From Selenomonadaceae bacterium (GTDB lineage Bacteria; Bacillota; Negativicutes; Selenomonadales; Selenomonadaceae), in assembly GCA_017515635.1 (NCBI GenBank), contig JAFWFO010000054.1, positions 1 to 64,000 on the forward strand: a DNA stretch of 64,000 bases, written 5' to 3'. Positions 8,402-18,292 of this stretch are shown here, one piece after another; position 1 is the stretch's first letter; each line of letters opens with the position of its first letter. A model generated the notes under the pieces. The model was given only the letters and a program-made list of their open reading frames with translations, was not told the DNA's origin and did not search any database. Made by a program: the position numbers and the translations under genes.

Positions 8402-10375
8402 TCACGCCTCCTCAATTTTCGTAAATGTCTCGCTGATTTTATTCAACCGATATTTTTTCCCGACACGCTGAATCATCACGGGTTCGGCAAAGTTCCAATC
8501 CTTTTGCATGACGAACATAATGACTTGCTCGGCGATTTGCGGCAGAACTTTTGAGATGTTCGCGGTGTGAATTTCGTCTGCGTTGGAAAACGGCGCGTCC
8601 ATGACCAACGGATAAGCTTCCGAAGGAATGCCGCTGTCTTTCAAGATTTGACGTTTGGCAAGCGCGACAAGCCCCGCAATGAACGAAAAATTTTTGACGC
8701 GATTAAGCCCCTCGGATTCGCTCAAAAGACTTTCGCTGTCGGCAACGGTAGCGATAAGTTCAACGCGATATTGTTCGTCAAGCTCCACGCGGCGATGTCC
8801 GTGATACATTTCATCAAAAATCTTGTTGACCTCCGCCGTCAAACTCTCTCGCAATTTCCGTTCGTTCTCTCGACAAGTCGGCTCCAACCACGCTTTGAGT
8901 TCTTCGGCGTAAGTGAGCAATTCCTGTAAGTCTCGATTTTTTTCGGAAACCTCCGTTAATTTGTCGAGCTCTTTTTGGCATTGCTTGATTTCCTGTTCAA
9001 GTGCGCCGTCTTGTTTATTTAAGCTGTCCTTCCTCGCATTTAAATCGCGCAGGCGGCGGAGGATATCGGAAAGTTCATTTTCATAGCGCGCCATGTTTTC
9101 TTTGCCGGCAATTTTTTTTCGCTTGTCGTCAAGATCATCTTCGTGTTCATGAATTCGTTCTTTGGTGCGTAAAATTTCTTCATGACGTTGCCTGATGTTT
9201 TCATAAATTCTTTCCGGCGCACGCGAAAAGCCGTTGAGTTTTTCACGATAATGGCGCACGGTGACTCCGATTGATTCGGGCGGCACGTAAGCAAGTTCGT
9301 CCATCAAATGGCGATAAGCGTCGTTGCCCAAACAAATTTCCTGCCCGCAAATACAACGTCCGCGCCGAATCAGTTCGTCGATTGTCGCTCGCGTCACGTC
9401 GCGCACGCCTTTTTCGGTGATTTTCACGGTCGTCAAAAAATTTTCCGCTTGATTCAGCAACGGTTGAATGAAAAATTTCAAAGCGTTCGCGCTGAAGTCA
9501 CGGAAATAATTTTCCATTGCCTCATCAAGGATTCTCTTGTCGGTTTTGATTTGTCGTTCAAGTTTGTCCGCTTCTTTTTGCAAATCGGCCGTCGTCTTAT
9601 TTTCACGAAGAATTGTTTCAAGCTCGGCTTTGCGCTCCTCGAAGTGAAAAATTTGGTCGTTGCATTCGTCAAGCTGTTTGGCAATGTCTTCGCGCTTGTC
9701 GGCGGCAGTCTGCAACTTGTTCAAAGCTTCTTTGGCGCGAGCGTCGCCGGCCAAATTCAGATCACTGTAAATTTTCCCGATGACTGTATTTTTGTTCGTC
9801 CTGCTGCCGAGATGTCGAGAAGCATTTTCAAGCGCGGACAGTCCCAAAAAATTCTTGACGGCGGCAGCAATGTCTCTGCGCTCGCTGATCGTGCTGATTC
9901 TTTCCGTGTCGAAGAAAAAATATGTCGACAGATCTTTTGGCAAAAGATTGTTTATCAGTTCCGTTATCTTCTGATTTTTAATGGGTTTGGTCTGACCGTC
10001 CGCGCCTTTAATCAATACTTCGACAGTCGAAGAACTCTCGCCGTGAGCTTTCCCGCCTCCGAAAGTGTATCGTTGCGTGCGCGTGATGATGTATTCGGCG
10101 TCGGCGTGAAGAAGAACGACTTCCACCGAGACCGTCTCTTGTTCGCCGTTACTCATTTGCGCGGCAAGTTCGCCGTTGAGCAAAAATTTATCGTTCCGCC
10201 CGAAATTTACTTCGCCGTAAAAACACCAGTTGAATGCCTGCAGAAGCGTCGTTTTGCCGAAAGTGTTGTTGCCGAGAATGACTGTGACATTTCTTTCCGC
10301 ATCGCAGGAGAAATTTATTTTGGTCGTGCCTTTGAACTGGCGAAAATTTTCCAGCCGCAAAGTTTTAATCAGCAT
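8402..10375 (-). CDS. DndD/Rad50-like SMC-type ATPase
   Basis: 657 residues laid out like DndD, the SMC-like ATPase of DNA phosphorothioation systems. Walker A is a variant, GNNTFGKTT (35-43), where the usual form is GxNGxGKST. Coiled-coil arms run at about 220-290 and 390-500. A zinc-hook-like CICGQEIC lies between them (341-348), and Walker B is YPLVMDAPFSNAD near the C-terminus. Such proteins bind DNA ends or duplex DNA and couple ATP hydrolysis to nuclease or helicase partners. It follows a PLD-helicase and a 57-residue gene. In a cassette with the sulfur-transfer genes upstream it more likely belongs to the effector half (SspFGH-like) than to the modification half; I cannot verify this by comparison. 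Confidence 0.75.
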   Translation of the reverse strand: MLIKTLRLENFRQFKGTTKINFSCDAERNVTVILGNNTFGKTTLLQAFNWCFYGEVNFGRNDKFLLNGELAAQMSNGEQETVSVEVVLLHADAEYIITRTQRYTFGGGKAHGESSSTVEVLIKGADGQTKPIKNQKITELINNLLPKDLSTYFFFDTERISTISERRDIAAAVKNFLGLSALENASRHLGSRTNKNTVIGKIYSDLNLAGDARAKEALNKLQTAADKREDIAKQLDECNDQIFHFEERKAELETILRENKTTADLQKEADKLERQIKTDKRILDEAMENYFRDFSANALKFFIQPLLNQAENFLTTVKITEKGVRDVTRATIDELIRRGRCICGQEICLGNDAYRHLMDELAYVPPESIGVTVRHYREKLNGFSRAPERIYENIRQRHEEILRTKERIHEHEDDLDDKRKKIAGKENMARYENELSDILRRLRDLNARKDSLNKQDGALEQEIKQCQKELDKLTEVSEKNRDLQELLTYAEELKAWLEPTCRENERKLRESLTAEVNKIFDEMYHGHRRVELDEQYRVELIATVADSESLLSESEGLNRVKNFSFIAGLVALAKRQILKDSGIPSEAYPLVMDAPFSNADEIHTANISKVLPQIAEQVIMFVMQKDWNFAEPVMIQRVGKKYRLNKISETFTKIEEA

Positions 10376-10538
10376 TTCGTTTCACCTCGCAAATTTTCCG
10401 CGCCTCATTCTTGATAATTGCACGAATCTGTTCGACCATTGCGCCCGTGGTTTTTGCCTGCGTCTTGAGATTTTCGCGCTCCAATTTAAGTATCTTCAGT
10501 TTCATCATGTTTAACCGTGCTTGATGCTCATCAGACAT
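10365..10538 (-). CDS. 57-residue helical protein between helicase and DndD-like genes
   Basis: The peptide starts MSDEHQARLNMMKLKILK and is a single Lys/Glu-rich helix, probably coiled coil. The ATG at 10538 has a GAGGAGGG site ten bases upstream, inside the helicase gene; it overlaps that gene by eight bases and the DndD-like gene by eleven. A longer frame upstream (to 10634) is only shadow. Tight double overlap and a good ribosome site argue that it is translated. A small bridging subunit of the helicase/ATPase complex is plausible (inference). Confidence 0.6.
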   Translation of the reverse strand: MSDEHQARLNMMKLKILKLERENLKTQAKTTGAMVEQIRAIIKNEARKICEVKRNAD

Positions 10539-12666
10539 AATCTTCGCCCTCCTCGTCGTCGTCGAGATTAAACATAGTTTGAATTTCCGTCGCCAACGAA
10601 TCAGATTCAAACGGATTGGAAGCGTCCGCGGCAAAAGCTTTCACGCGGGCAAGTTCGCGCTTGGCAAGTGATTTCCAGTCCGCAACGTTCGTGTCGTCGG
10701 TTTCGTCGAGAGCAAAAGGCAACGTCACAAAATCGTAAATGACCGCGTGCGTCTTGCCGGGGAAAGTTCTGAGCACTCTGCCGCGTCGCTGAACGTACTC
10801 TTTCGGATTGGTGCTGCTCGCCAAAATAAACGCCGTGCGAATGCTCGGAATGTTGACGCCTTCATCAAGACAGCGAATCGCGACCAAAGCTTGAAGTTGC
10901 CTGCCCTCCGCGAAACTTTTTTTGATTCGCTCGCGTTCGTCGGCGTCTTCTTCGGACGTGAACTTTGAAACGCGCATATCCAATTCGTTGCCCAACATTT
11001 TTACGACGGCATCAATCTGGCGCACTTCCTCCGCCGAAGGAATTCCTTCGCGATAATCAATGTCGCGCAAAGTCGTCGCCCCGCAATAAACTAAAATTTG
11101 ATTGTCGTCTTTGAAGTCGGCGATAATTTGCCTGAGCGTTGAAATTTTTTCAGAGGCACCCGCCACAAGCCGCGCACGTTTGAGGAGCAACATTTTAGCT
11201 TGCTCGGTGAAATTAATTTTGCCGTGTTTGTCTCGATGAACGCCCTTGCGAATTTTGGCGGTGAGTTCCGAATAAATTTCGCGTTCGTCGGCGGTGAGCG
11301 AAACAATCACGGGATAATAGCGATACGGCACAAGCATTCCGCTGTTGATGGCGTCGCCCAACGAATATTCAATGCATTTCTCGCCAAAGTAATCGTAAAG
11401 TTTTTGCGTGCCCTCCTCGTCGCCGTGGCGGTCAATCGTCGCCGAAAGTGCCAGCCGATACGGTATGTGCTCAAGCAAAGTCTTACTCAAATTTTTTGCG
11501 CCGAAATTGTGAGCTTCGTCGACGACAAGCAAAATTCGTCCCGAAAGTTTTTTCATGAGCAGTTGCACAAAGTCCGTCGAAAAAGTTGCGTTGGTGAAGA
11601 CCGCGCAGAAAAAATTTTTCGCACCGCCGCTGAAAGTCTCCGTTGCCGTCTTGAGCCGTTCGCGCCAATTTTTTTGCGACGACGCCGAATAGCAGACAAT
11701 CGGACGCATTCCGAATGCAGAAATATCTGCCCGCCACTGCTCGACCAAATGTTGATACGGGCAGACGATGAGCGCGGCGAGATTTTTTTTGTCCGCGAAA
11801 AGTTTGCAGACCGCCGCCAATGCCGTGAAAGTTTTTCCCGTGCCGGTCGCCATGTCAAAAATCCCGCGATAATTTCTCCGCGCCCATTCCTCTATCGCCT
11901 CAAGTTGATAATCACGCAAACGAACATTCGCGGGCACGAACGGGAAATTTTTCGACGGCATAACTTCAGATTCACGCGAAGAAATTTTTTCGTCGGTGGC
12001 AGGTTCAAGCTCCGGTTCGCACGGAAAAATTTTTTCACTCACGGCAAGAAAATCCAAAACTTCAACGCCGCGTTCAATGTTGCTCCACAGCGAGTCAAAG
12101 GTCGCAATTTTCGCCGCGACTCTGTCGGCGTCGTGCGTCCACGATTTGAAAACGTCAATGACCTCGTAATTGTTGGCGAAGGCGTTGGCACTTTCATTCA
12201 TCGAGCCGGAAAAAGCAATGACGTTGCCGCCCGCGTCGTGCATAATTCCAAGCTTCTCATGGAACATGCCGCCCGCGTTCGGATCATCGGGAATTGCAAT
12301 TTTAAAATCGAGCCGCGCCGCCGCAATCAAGTCGCTCAACAAATCAAGCCGTGTCATTGAACGCGGACTCTTGAGCTTACGAAGCAAGTCAGCGACGGAA
12401 ATTTCGCCGCGTCGTTTGAAACCGCTTCTAATCGCCGAAACATCTTCCGCCGAAAGTTGCGGGGACGTGATGATTTGAACGGTGCCGCCGTTTTCAATCA
12501 GTTCACAAATTCCCGCGCCGATTAAATCAAACGAAGTCGACGAAAAAAATCCGACTGCCCGCTTGTAGAGCACAGCTCGTTTGAGCACGGGATAAAAAAA
12601 TTTTTTCGCCACGTCGTCGGAACGCGAACGATATTCCAACTTTAAATCCAGTTCGCGAAAGTTCAT
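10531..12666 (-). CDS. PLD-domain superfamily 2 helicase (putative effector)
   Basis: 711 residues. The N-terminal 200 form a phospholipase-D-like domain with one HxK motif (FHEKLGIMHD, about 135-144, then GSMNES). A complete SF2 helicase core follows: Walker A MATGTGKT (about 272-279), DEAH at 383-386, motif III LSATIDR and motif VI YVQRRGRVLR. PLD-helicase fusions occur in many phage-defence loci, where the PLD part is often the nuclease. Only one HKD-like motif is seen, so activity would need dimerisation. It begins nine bases after the cysteine desulfurase stop. I take it as the nuclease-helicase of the effector half, comparable to the helicase in Dnd or Ssp restriction modules; the exact orthologue is not certain. 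Confidence 0.8.
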   Translation of the reverse strand: MNFRELDLKLEYRSRSDDVAKKFFYPVLKRAVLYKRAVGFFSSTSFDLIGAGICELIENGGTVQIITSPQLSAEDVSAIRSGFKRRGEISVADLLRKLKSPRSMTRLDLLSDLIAAARLDFKIAIPDDPNAGGMFHEKLGIMHDAGGNVIAFSGSMNESANAFANNYEVIDVFKSWTHDADRVAAKIATFDSLWSNIERGVEVLDFLAVSEKIFPCEPELEPATDEKISSRESEVMPSKNFPFVPANVRLRDYQLEAIEEWARRNYRGIFDMATGTGKTFTALAAVCKLFADKKNLAALIVCPYQHLVEQWRADISAFGMRPIVCYSASSQKNWRERLKTATETFSGGAKNFFCAVFTNATFSTDFVQLLMKKLSGRILLVVDEAHNFGAKNLSKTLLEHIPYRLALSATIDRHGDEEGTQKLYDYFGEKCIEYSLGDAINSGMLVPYRYYPVIVSLTADEREIYSELTAKIRKGVHRDKHGKINFTEQAKMLLLKRARLVAGASEKISTLRQIIADFKDDNQILVYCGATTLRDIDYREGIPSAEEVRQIDAVVKMLGNELDMRVSKFTSEEDADERERIKKSFAEGRQLQALVAIRCLDEGVNIPSIRTAFILASSTNPKEYVQRRGRVLRTFPGKTHAVIYDFVTLPFALDETDDTNVADWKSLAKRELARVKAFAADASNPFESDSLATEIQTMFNLDDDEEGEDYV

Positions 12667-12674
12667 GTTGCCCC

Positions 12675-13820
12675 CTAAAGTTCGTTACCAATATCATCAA
12701 GTGCGGCGCGAAGTTCCGAAAAATCTTCGTCACTCGTCAAGCAGTTCGCGCTGAAACGAATCGTGCCGGCAGGGAAGGTGCCCAAAAATTTGTGAGCAAG
12801 CGGTGCACACTGCAAACCCGCACGCACGGCAATTCCCCGTTCCGAAAAAATATTTCCCGCGTCTTCGGAACTCACGTCCGCCATCACACAGGAAACAATC
12901 CCGACATAATCCCTGCCCGCGACATTGCCGACGATTTTCAAGAACTCGTACTCGGAAAGAATTTCAATCAAGCGACGGCGACAAAGTTGCTCCTCGCGAA
13001 AAATTTTTTCGAGCGTCTGATTTTTAATCCACTTGAGCGCGGCATTCAATCCCGCGACGCCCGCAATGTTGAGCGTGCCGACTTCAAAACGTTCAGGCAG
13101 GGTCGACGGCAAATCTTGATTGGCGGAATCGTAGCCCGTGCCGCCGAACAAAATCGGCTCCAACTTCGCGACGGGATTCATCACGAAGCCGCCAATGCCC
13201 GTGGGCGCGAAAAGAGTTTTGTGACCCGCGAAGACCGCAAAATCAATCGTTTCAAGCCCGACTTTCAAATCAACAAGCCCCGCCGTCTGAGCCATGTCAA
13301 CCAGCGTCAACGCACCGTAACTTTTTGCCAATGCGCAAATTTTTTCGACAGGCGAAATCAAACCGATAACGTTGCTCGCGTGGCTGACAATCACCAAATC
13401 GGGCGGCACTACGTCGAATTGATGTTCGATGCGCTCAAGGTCAAATTCAAGCGTGTCCTTAACGAAAAGTTCAGTCACAGAAATTTTTCCGCGTCGCTCA
13501 AAATTGTGGAGCGTCCTGGTAACGGCGTTGTGTTCAAACGGGCTGATGTAAATATTTTTCGCGCCGGAAAGAATCACGCCTTGAATAATCATGTTCAGCG
13601 CGAGCGTTGCCGACGGAGAAAAAATAACCTGCTTCGAGACACAATGAAAAAGTGCCTTGAGCAGGTCGCGAGTTTCGTCAATTATTTTTTTCGTCTCGGA
13701 GGCAAGTGCATGGTTGCCGCGCCCGTAATTGCCGCCATTCGTCCGATAAAATTTGTCCATGAACGAATAAACACATTCGGGCTTCGGGAAAGTCGTCGCC
13801 GCGTTATCGAAATAAGCCAT
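12675..13820 (-). CDS. sspA: Cysteine desulfurase (SspA/DndA/IscS-like)
   Basis: A class V PLP aminotransferase-fold enzyme of 381 residues that takes sulfur from cysteine. Seen: the N-terminal FDNAATTFPKP typical of the family, the PLP lysine in FAGHKTLFAPTG, and the persulfide cysteine in RAGLQCAPLAHKFLG. The open frame reaches 13838, but the ATG at 13820 has GAGGA eight bases upstream and starts at the conserved MAYFDNAAT. Placement between the large ATPase and the PLD-helicase indicates that it supplies sulfur for DNA phosphorothioation rather than general Fe-S assembly. The symbol follows context; by sequence alone it could be called a SufS/IscS relative. Confidence 0.8.
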   Translation of the reverse strand: MAYFDNAATTFPKPECVYSFMDKFYRTNGGNYGRGNHALASETKKIIDETRDLLKALFHCVSKQVIFSPSATLALNMIIQGVILSGAKNIYISPFEHNAVTRTLHNFERRGKISVTELFVKDTLEFDLERIEHQFDVVPPDLVIVSHASNVIGLISPVEKICALAKSYGALTLVDMAQTAGLVDLKVGLETIDFAVFAGHKTLFAPTGIGGFVMNPVAKLEPILFGGTGYDSANQDLPSTLPERFEVGTLNIAGVAGLNAALKWIKNQTLEKIFREEQLCRRRLIEILSEYEFLKIVGNVAGRDYVGIVSCVMADVSSEDAGNIFSERGIAVRAGLQCAPLAHKFLGTFPAGTIRFSANCLTSDEDFSELRAALDDIGNEL

Positions 13821-13831
13821 CGTCCGAGTCC

Positions 13832-16800
13832 TCAACAAAATTTTTTCAAAACGTCCGCCAAGATTTGACGCTTTTCCTGCACGGGAATTGCCCGCCCCAT
13901 CGCGTCGAGTGCGCTGACGATTTGATTAAATAACAATTTTCCTCTGGGCGACACCTCAACTGTATCGAATCGCCCTGTGATTTTTTCGCCCGCCGAGTCG
14001 AAAAATTTTATTTGGAAGCCGCCATTTTCCTCGGAAGTTTCAACGGGCACGGCTTGAAAATTTTCTGCCGTCGATTTGAATTGAGCCAACGTTGCAAAAT
14101 AATGCTGTATCGTCGCGTCGTTCCAATCCTCAAGGCGAAGTCCCGTCGCAAGTTCGGCAAGCTCCGTGACCAAAATTTTTTCGTCGTGTGACGGATTTTT
14201 TATCGTGCGCAAAAAAATTTCCGTACCGTCGGGAAATATCTGCTCAAAAACTTTTTCGTTAAGCGAACGTGCCCATTGCCGAAAAATTTCCGAAAGAATT
14301 GCCGTCTGGTCTTGAGAGAAGAATTTTTTCGTCTCGGCAACAAGGAAAATTTTGAGCGCGTCCAGTCTCCCGTCGAAAAATTTTTTCGCCGAAATAATTT
14401 CGTCCGCAGTTTCCGAAAGATCTTGTCGCGGGAAAATTCTCGGCAGTCTTTTGAAAAGCAAATCCGTTCCGCTCAAATTTTGTCGCAGAGCCTTGAGCAA
14501 TTCGCGTCGCCGTTGAAAAGTTTTGTCGTCGGAAGAAAATTCCTTGGCATATTTCGGCAACGCCAAAAACCAACGGCGCATCGCGTTTGCCGTGCCGTCG
14601 AAAGAATTACGCTGAGAGATGATAAAATATTCGTCAAAAGCGGCGGCGAGTTTGGCAAGATAAATTTCCGTCGCGGCATTTCGTTCGACATACTCCAGCG
14701 AAAATTTTTCGGGCGCGGCATTAATTTGCACGAGTGCTTCGACGTTGAGCGGCACCGACTCAAAACCGTTGCCGATGACAACTTGTCGACGATATTTGTT
14801 GAACACTGCCGCCAAATAAATCGGAATCACGCCGCGCCTAAGTCCGATATGATATTTCGGCGAAGTCAAGCGTTCGTAAAGGTCGCCGAAATTTTTCCCG
14901 CCCGTCAAAATAAAATCTTCAATCGTCGAGAGCAAATGTTTCATGCAAGAATTTTCGGGGCGCAAATTTATTCGCGGATTGTTGCCGTCAATAAAAACGC
15001 CCGTCCGAATCAACGTGCTGCGCATAATCGAAACTTCCTGACCGGTACCGCGCAACCCTAAATTCGGCTCAAGTTCCTCGCGGAGAAGTGCGGCGACAAT
15101 TTTGTTGCGGGCGACGGCGGCAACGCTCGTAATTTCGTTTTTGTTGACGGTCTCATTGTTTATCGTCGGCGTGAGATTGTAAACTGCGTCGCAAATTTCG
15201 GACATCAGCTCGGTCAATTCCGCTCGCCTGCGCAGTTGCAAAATTTTCCCGTCGTGAACGTAAATCGCTCGAAGATTTTCAGGACGCGTGTAAGTGCCGA
15301 TGAAATTTTTTATCAGCGTCTGCAAATCCTCAAAGATAACGTCGTACTCGTCGAACAAAACGGGATCCTCTTCGGCAAGTTCGCGCAGATTTTTGACGGC
15401 GGCAAATTCCGCAATGATTGATTCCGCGTTCAAAAATTTTTTCGGCAGAACGAAAATATAACGCGGCTTGCCTTTACTCGTCACGCGAAGAATTTCCGCA
15501 AAAGTTTTTAATTCGTCTTCGCTCTTCGGAAGAACGCCGACAATAATCCCGTCGCCGTCAATTTTTTCGCCCTTAACGTCCCAATCGACATCAAAAGAAA
15601 TTTCCGCACCGTCAATGAAGTTGAACGAAAAATAGCGCGTCATCTCACGTTCGTCGTTGTAGCGCGAAGGGTAAATGTACTTGTCGAAATTCTCTTCGTT
15701 GAGCACGTCTTTGGCAAAAATTTTTCCCGTTTGAGTTTGAACCATGTCGCGAATCTTTTGTCGCACGTCGACGCCGGAATATTTTCTGAGCTTGAGGAAG
15801 CCGTTACTTCGTTTGAGATAGACGACCAAATCTTTTTCAATCAGCTCGTTTAAAACCGATTCAATCTCGGTGGTTTCATGCGCACACGAAAAAATTTCCA
15901 TGATTTGCGCTTTAGTCGGAGTGAGTCGCTCGAACTGTCCCAAGATGTAAATCAACGAAATTGTCTTGATGATTTTTGCGGCAAGTGTACCGTCTTCAAG
16001 TCGATTCAGAATTTCGCACGTCAACAAAAAAAATTCGTGGATTTCGCCGTCAAAGATTTCCTTGCGAAACAGCGGCTCAAAATAATCGTAAATCAAATCT
16101 GGCGTGAGCAGTCGAAAATCGTCGGCGAAATTTTCCAGGAAGGCGGGCAAAGTCGTCGCGCCTTGTGCCGAAAGAAATGTGAACAAAGTCCGCTCGTTTT
16201 GGGCAACAAGTTCCGATAAGCGCGGCAAAATAAACGTCGACACCGGATGCAACGGAAAACAGTTTCGGATTATCTCGCGAATGTTATCCGTCGCAACGTC
16301 GGAAAAAATTCTGTGACGCGAATACCTTTCAAACAGCGAATCAAATTCCCGCTCGTGATTCTCGACGAAATTTTTCCAGCGCGTTTTGTCGCGACGAATC
16401 ACCGACGAAATAACTTCGTAAGTCTGCGCGAAATCATTCCTAAGTCGCACATGAGCAAATCTGTCCGATACGCCGCGCCAGCCGTCAACTTTGTCTTTCG
16501 GCAACTTGTCAATGTAATTTATGATCTCTTTGTGCGAAATCAACATCAAATGCAGTTGAAGTCTGCCGCTGCGCGAACATCTTTCCGCGAAGTCCTGCAA
16601 CATCTTCGTATCGACAAGGGACGTGCCGACAATTTTCGTCTCCAAAAATTTGCTGAACTCATCAAAGACGACGTAAAGTCCCGAAAAACCTTTCGCCCGC
16701 AAACTTTTGGCGACGCTCTCATAAATTTCAATCGGTTCGAAGTCCAAAAACGGATTAAACACACTGCCGGCGGTGAGCGCAGGATAATTTTTTTCAAACG

Positions 16801-17386
16801 TCTCGTAAGCGGCAACGTCGAAATTTTTCAGGCGAGTTACAAATTTTTTGAACGGCTCATCAAGAATTTTTTTGAAGGCGGCAAATGTGTCGGGAAAATC
16901 TTTCGCCCAGCGTTCCAAAACATTCAGCGCGGCTTGATAATTCGTCTGCGGCATCACGTCAAGCAAATCATATTTCGCAAGCGTCCTGTGCAACGCCGTC
17001 AAAAAAGCTTGCGAAAGACTGACATTGCTCCCGTTTATCGTCACCGGCAAAATTTTGTTTTCGCCGCCGTAATAATTTCGGACAAGGCGATTGAGCGTCG
17101 GATTTTCTTCAAGCTTCGGCAATAACTTTTCAAACAGCGAAAGATCTCGTTTCATGAGCAGGGACAAAATCATCAACACAATGTGCGATTTGCCTTTGCC
17201 GTATGCGCCGATTAAAATTCTTGCCCGCGCCGAAGATCTCGGATTGACACTGAGCAAAATTTCTTCCAGCAGATTCAATGCCGCACGCGTCGGAATAAAA
17301 TTTTTTAACTTTTCGTCGTCGCCGAAGTCGTAATCAATGTTCACGGAGCGTTGAAAGCTTGACTCGACGAAAATCATCTTGCTCAT
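13832..17386 (-). CDS. sspC: Large P-loop ATPase of the phosphorothioation cassette (SspC-like)
   Basis: 1184 residues, with Walker A GAYGKGKS (60-67) and a Walker-B-like strand GLYVVFDEFSKFLE near 240. The remainder is long, helical and without motifs I can name. Length, the GKGKS loop and adjacency to a DUF4007 gene match the large ATPases of SspBCD and related defence operons; BREX BrxC/PglY proteins are distant relatives in style. The ATG at 17386 overlaps the DUF4007 stop as ATGA, with GGAGG ten bases upstream, so the longer frame to 17428 is not the start. It probably powers DNA handling by the modification complex. The family is assigned mostly from context. Confidence 0.7.
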   Translation of the reverse strand: MSKMIFVESSFQRSVNIDYDFGDDEKLKNFIPTRAALNLLEEILLSVNPRSSARARILIGAYGKGKSHIVLMILSLLMKRDLSLFEKLLPKLEENPTLNRLVRNYYGGENKILPVTINGSNVSLSQAFLTALHRTLAKYDLLDVMPQTNYQAALNVLERWAKDFPDTFAAFKKILDEPFKKFVTRLKNFDVAAYETFEKNYPALTAGSVFNPFLDFEPIEIYESVAKSLRAKGFSGLYVVFDEFSKFLETKIVGTSLVDTKMLQDFAERCSRSGRLQLHLMLISHKEIINYIDKLPKDKVDGWRGVSDRFAHVRLRNDFAQTYEVISSVIRRDKTRWKNFVENHEREFDSLFERYSRHRIFSDVATDNIREIIRNCFPLHPVSTFILPRLSELVAQNERTLFTFLSAQGATTLPAFLENFADDFRLLTPDLIYDYFEPLFRKEIFDGEIHEFFLLTCEILNRLEDGTLAAKIIKTISLIYILGQFERLTPTKAQIMEIFSCAHETTEIESVLNELIEKDLVVYLKRSNGFLKLRKYSGVDVRQKIRDMVQTQTGKIFAKDVLNEENFDKYIYPSRYNDEREMTRYFSFNFIDGAEISFDVDWDVKGEKIDGDGIIVGVLPKSEDELKTFAEILRVTSKGKPRYIFVLPKKFLNAESIIAEFAAVKNLRELAEEDPVLFDEYDVIFEDLQTLIKNFIGTYTRPENLRAIYVHDGKILQLRRRAELTELMSEICDAVYNLTPTINNETVNKNEITSVAAVARNKIVAALLREELEPNLGLRGTGQEVSIMRSTLIRTGVFIDGNNPRINLRPENSCMKHLLSTIEDFILTGGKNFGDLYERLTSPKYHIGLRRGVIPIYLAAVFNKYRRQVVIGNGFESVPLNVEALVQINAAPEKFSLEYVERNAATEIYLAKLAAAFDEYFIISQRNSFDGTANAMRRWFLALPKYAKEFSSDDKTFQRRRELLKALRQNLSGTDLLFKRLPRIFPRQDLSETADEIISAKKFFDGRLDALKIFLVAETKKFFSQDQTAILSEIFRQWARSLNEKVFEQIFPDGTEIFLRTIKNPSHDEKILVTELAELATGLRLEDWNDATIQHYFATLAQFKSTAENFQAVPVETSEENGGFQIKFFDSAGEKITGRFDTVEVSPRGKLLFNQIVSALDAMGRAIPVQEKRQILADVLKKFC

Positions 17387-18273
17387 TGCTCCCAATCCTC
17401 CATTGATTCGTAAAATCGCCGCACGCAATCCGAAAAAGTTGCGTCTTGCAAAATGTTCACCACGTCAAGCCCCGCCGTTCGATTGATTTTCACGAGACCG
17501 AGCTTTTCAATTTCGTAAAGGCATTCGAGCATGGCAACGGAATCGAGATTAAAAACCCGTCCGATATTGCGGGGCGCGTGCAAAAGTTCGTTTAAGCTCA
17601 ATTCGCGTCGACCGTGGGCATTATCCGCAATGACGGCGAACACGACAAACGGATTGAGAGTCTCAACCGGCGGAATATTTTTTCGGTAAAGATTTTTCCG
17701 CTTGTTCAAAACTTCCAGCAAGCCGAGTTCGCCAAACGGACAATCAATGTTGTTTTCCGGCGAGTCTTTGGCGGAATTCATTTTGTGGCGCGGCAGGTAA
17801 GTGCGAACAATGCAGTCGAAATCGTCAGCCAGCGAGCGCAAAGCAACTTCATCCGCGCCCGACATCGCAATAAATTTTTGCAAGGCTCTGACAAAATCGT
17901 CGCGAGTAAATTCGCTCATCGAAAATTCGTTGAAGAAAAAATGCCACGCGGTCGCCTCGTCAATTTGCGTCGCCAATCGATATTGCAACAGCCACAACGT
18001 CCCGCGCTCTTCGATATATCTGTCGGATTCGTAAACCGTCGCGCCCAGCTCCGTGAAAGTTTGAATTCGTTTGCCGATTTTGCTTTCCGTCGTCAAGCCG
18101 ACTGCTTGCAACCACCAGCGCAGTGCTTTGACCATATTCGCGCCGAGTCCGAGCACGTCCATTGGATTTTCTTCACGTGCAACAAAAACATCAGGCTTCT
18201 CGTCGACGCAACGCATGCCTTTGCTCAACCAGCCTTTCCTTATGAAAAATGTATCGTGAGCACGAAATTTCAT
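17383..18273 (-). CDS. sspB: DUF4007-family protein (SspB-like)
   Basis: 296 residues starting MKFRAHDTFFIRKGWLSKG, a beginning I associate with the DUF4007 family, which occurs beside PAPS-reductase-like genes in defence islands. SspB, the nicking component of single-strand phosphorothioation systems, is described as a member; this is recalled knowledge, not checked. The ATG has GGGAGA nine bases upstream. It lies 19 bases after the PAPS-reductase-like gene and overlaps the large ATPase gene. No metal-binding nuclease motif is obvious by eye. If the assignment holds, it makes the strand break into which sulfur is placed. Confidence 0.65.
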   Translation of the reverse strand: MKFRAHDTFFIRKGWLSKGMRCVDEKPDVFVAREENPMDVLGLGANMVKALRWWLQAVGLTTESKIGKRIQTFTELGATVYESDRYIEERGTLWLLQYRLATQIDEATAWHFFFNEFSMSEFTRDDFVRALQKFIAMSGADEVALRSLADDFDCIVRTYLPRHKMNSAKDSPENNIDCPFGELGLLEVLNKRKNLYRKNIPPVETLNPFVVFAVIADNAHGRRELSLNELLHAPRNIGRVFNLDSVAMLECLYEIEKLGLVKINRTAGLDVVNILQDATFSDCVRRFYESMEDWEQ

Positions 18274-18292
18274 TGCGTCGATTCTCCCAAAG

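Noticed and set aside
11200-12360. Plus-strand frame of 386 residues opposite the helicase
   Set aside because: Antisense shadow with Arg/Asn/Phe-rich composition and no motif; the helicase frame has full motifs.
12792-13868. Plus-strand frame of 358 residues opposite the desulfurase
   Set aside because: Antisense shadow of a gene with clear catalytic residues.
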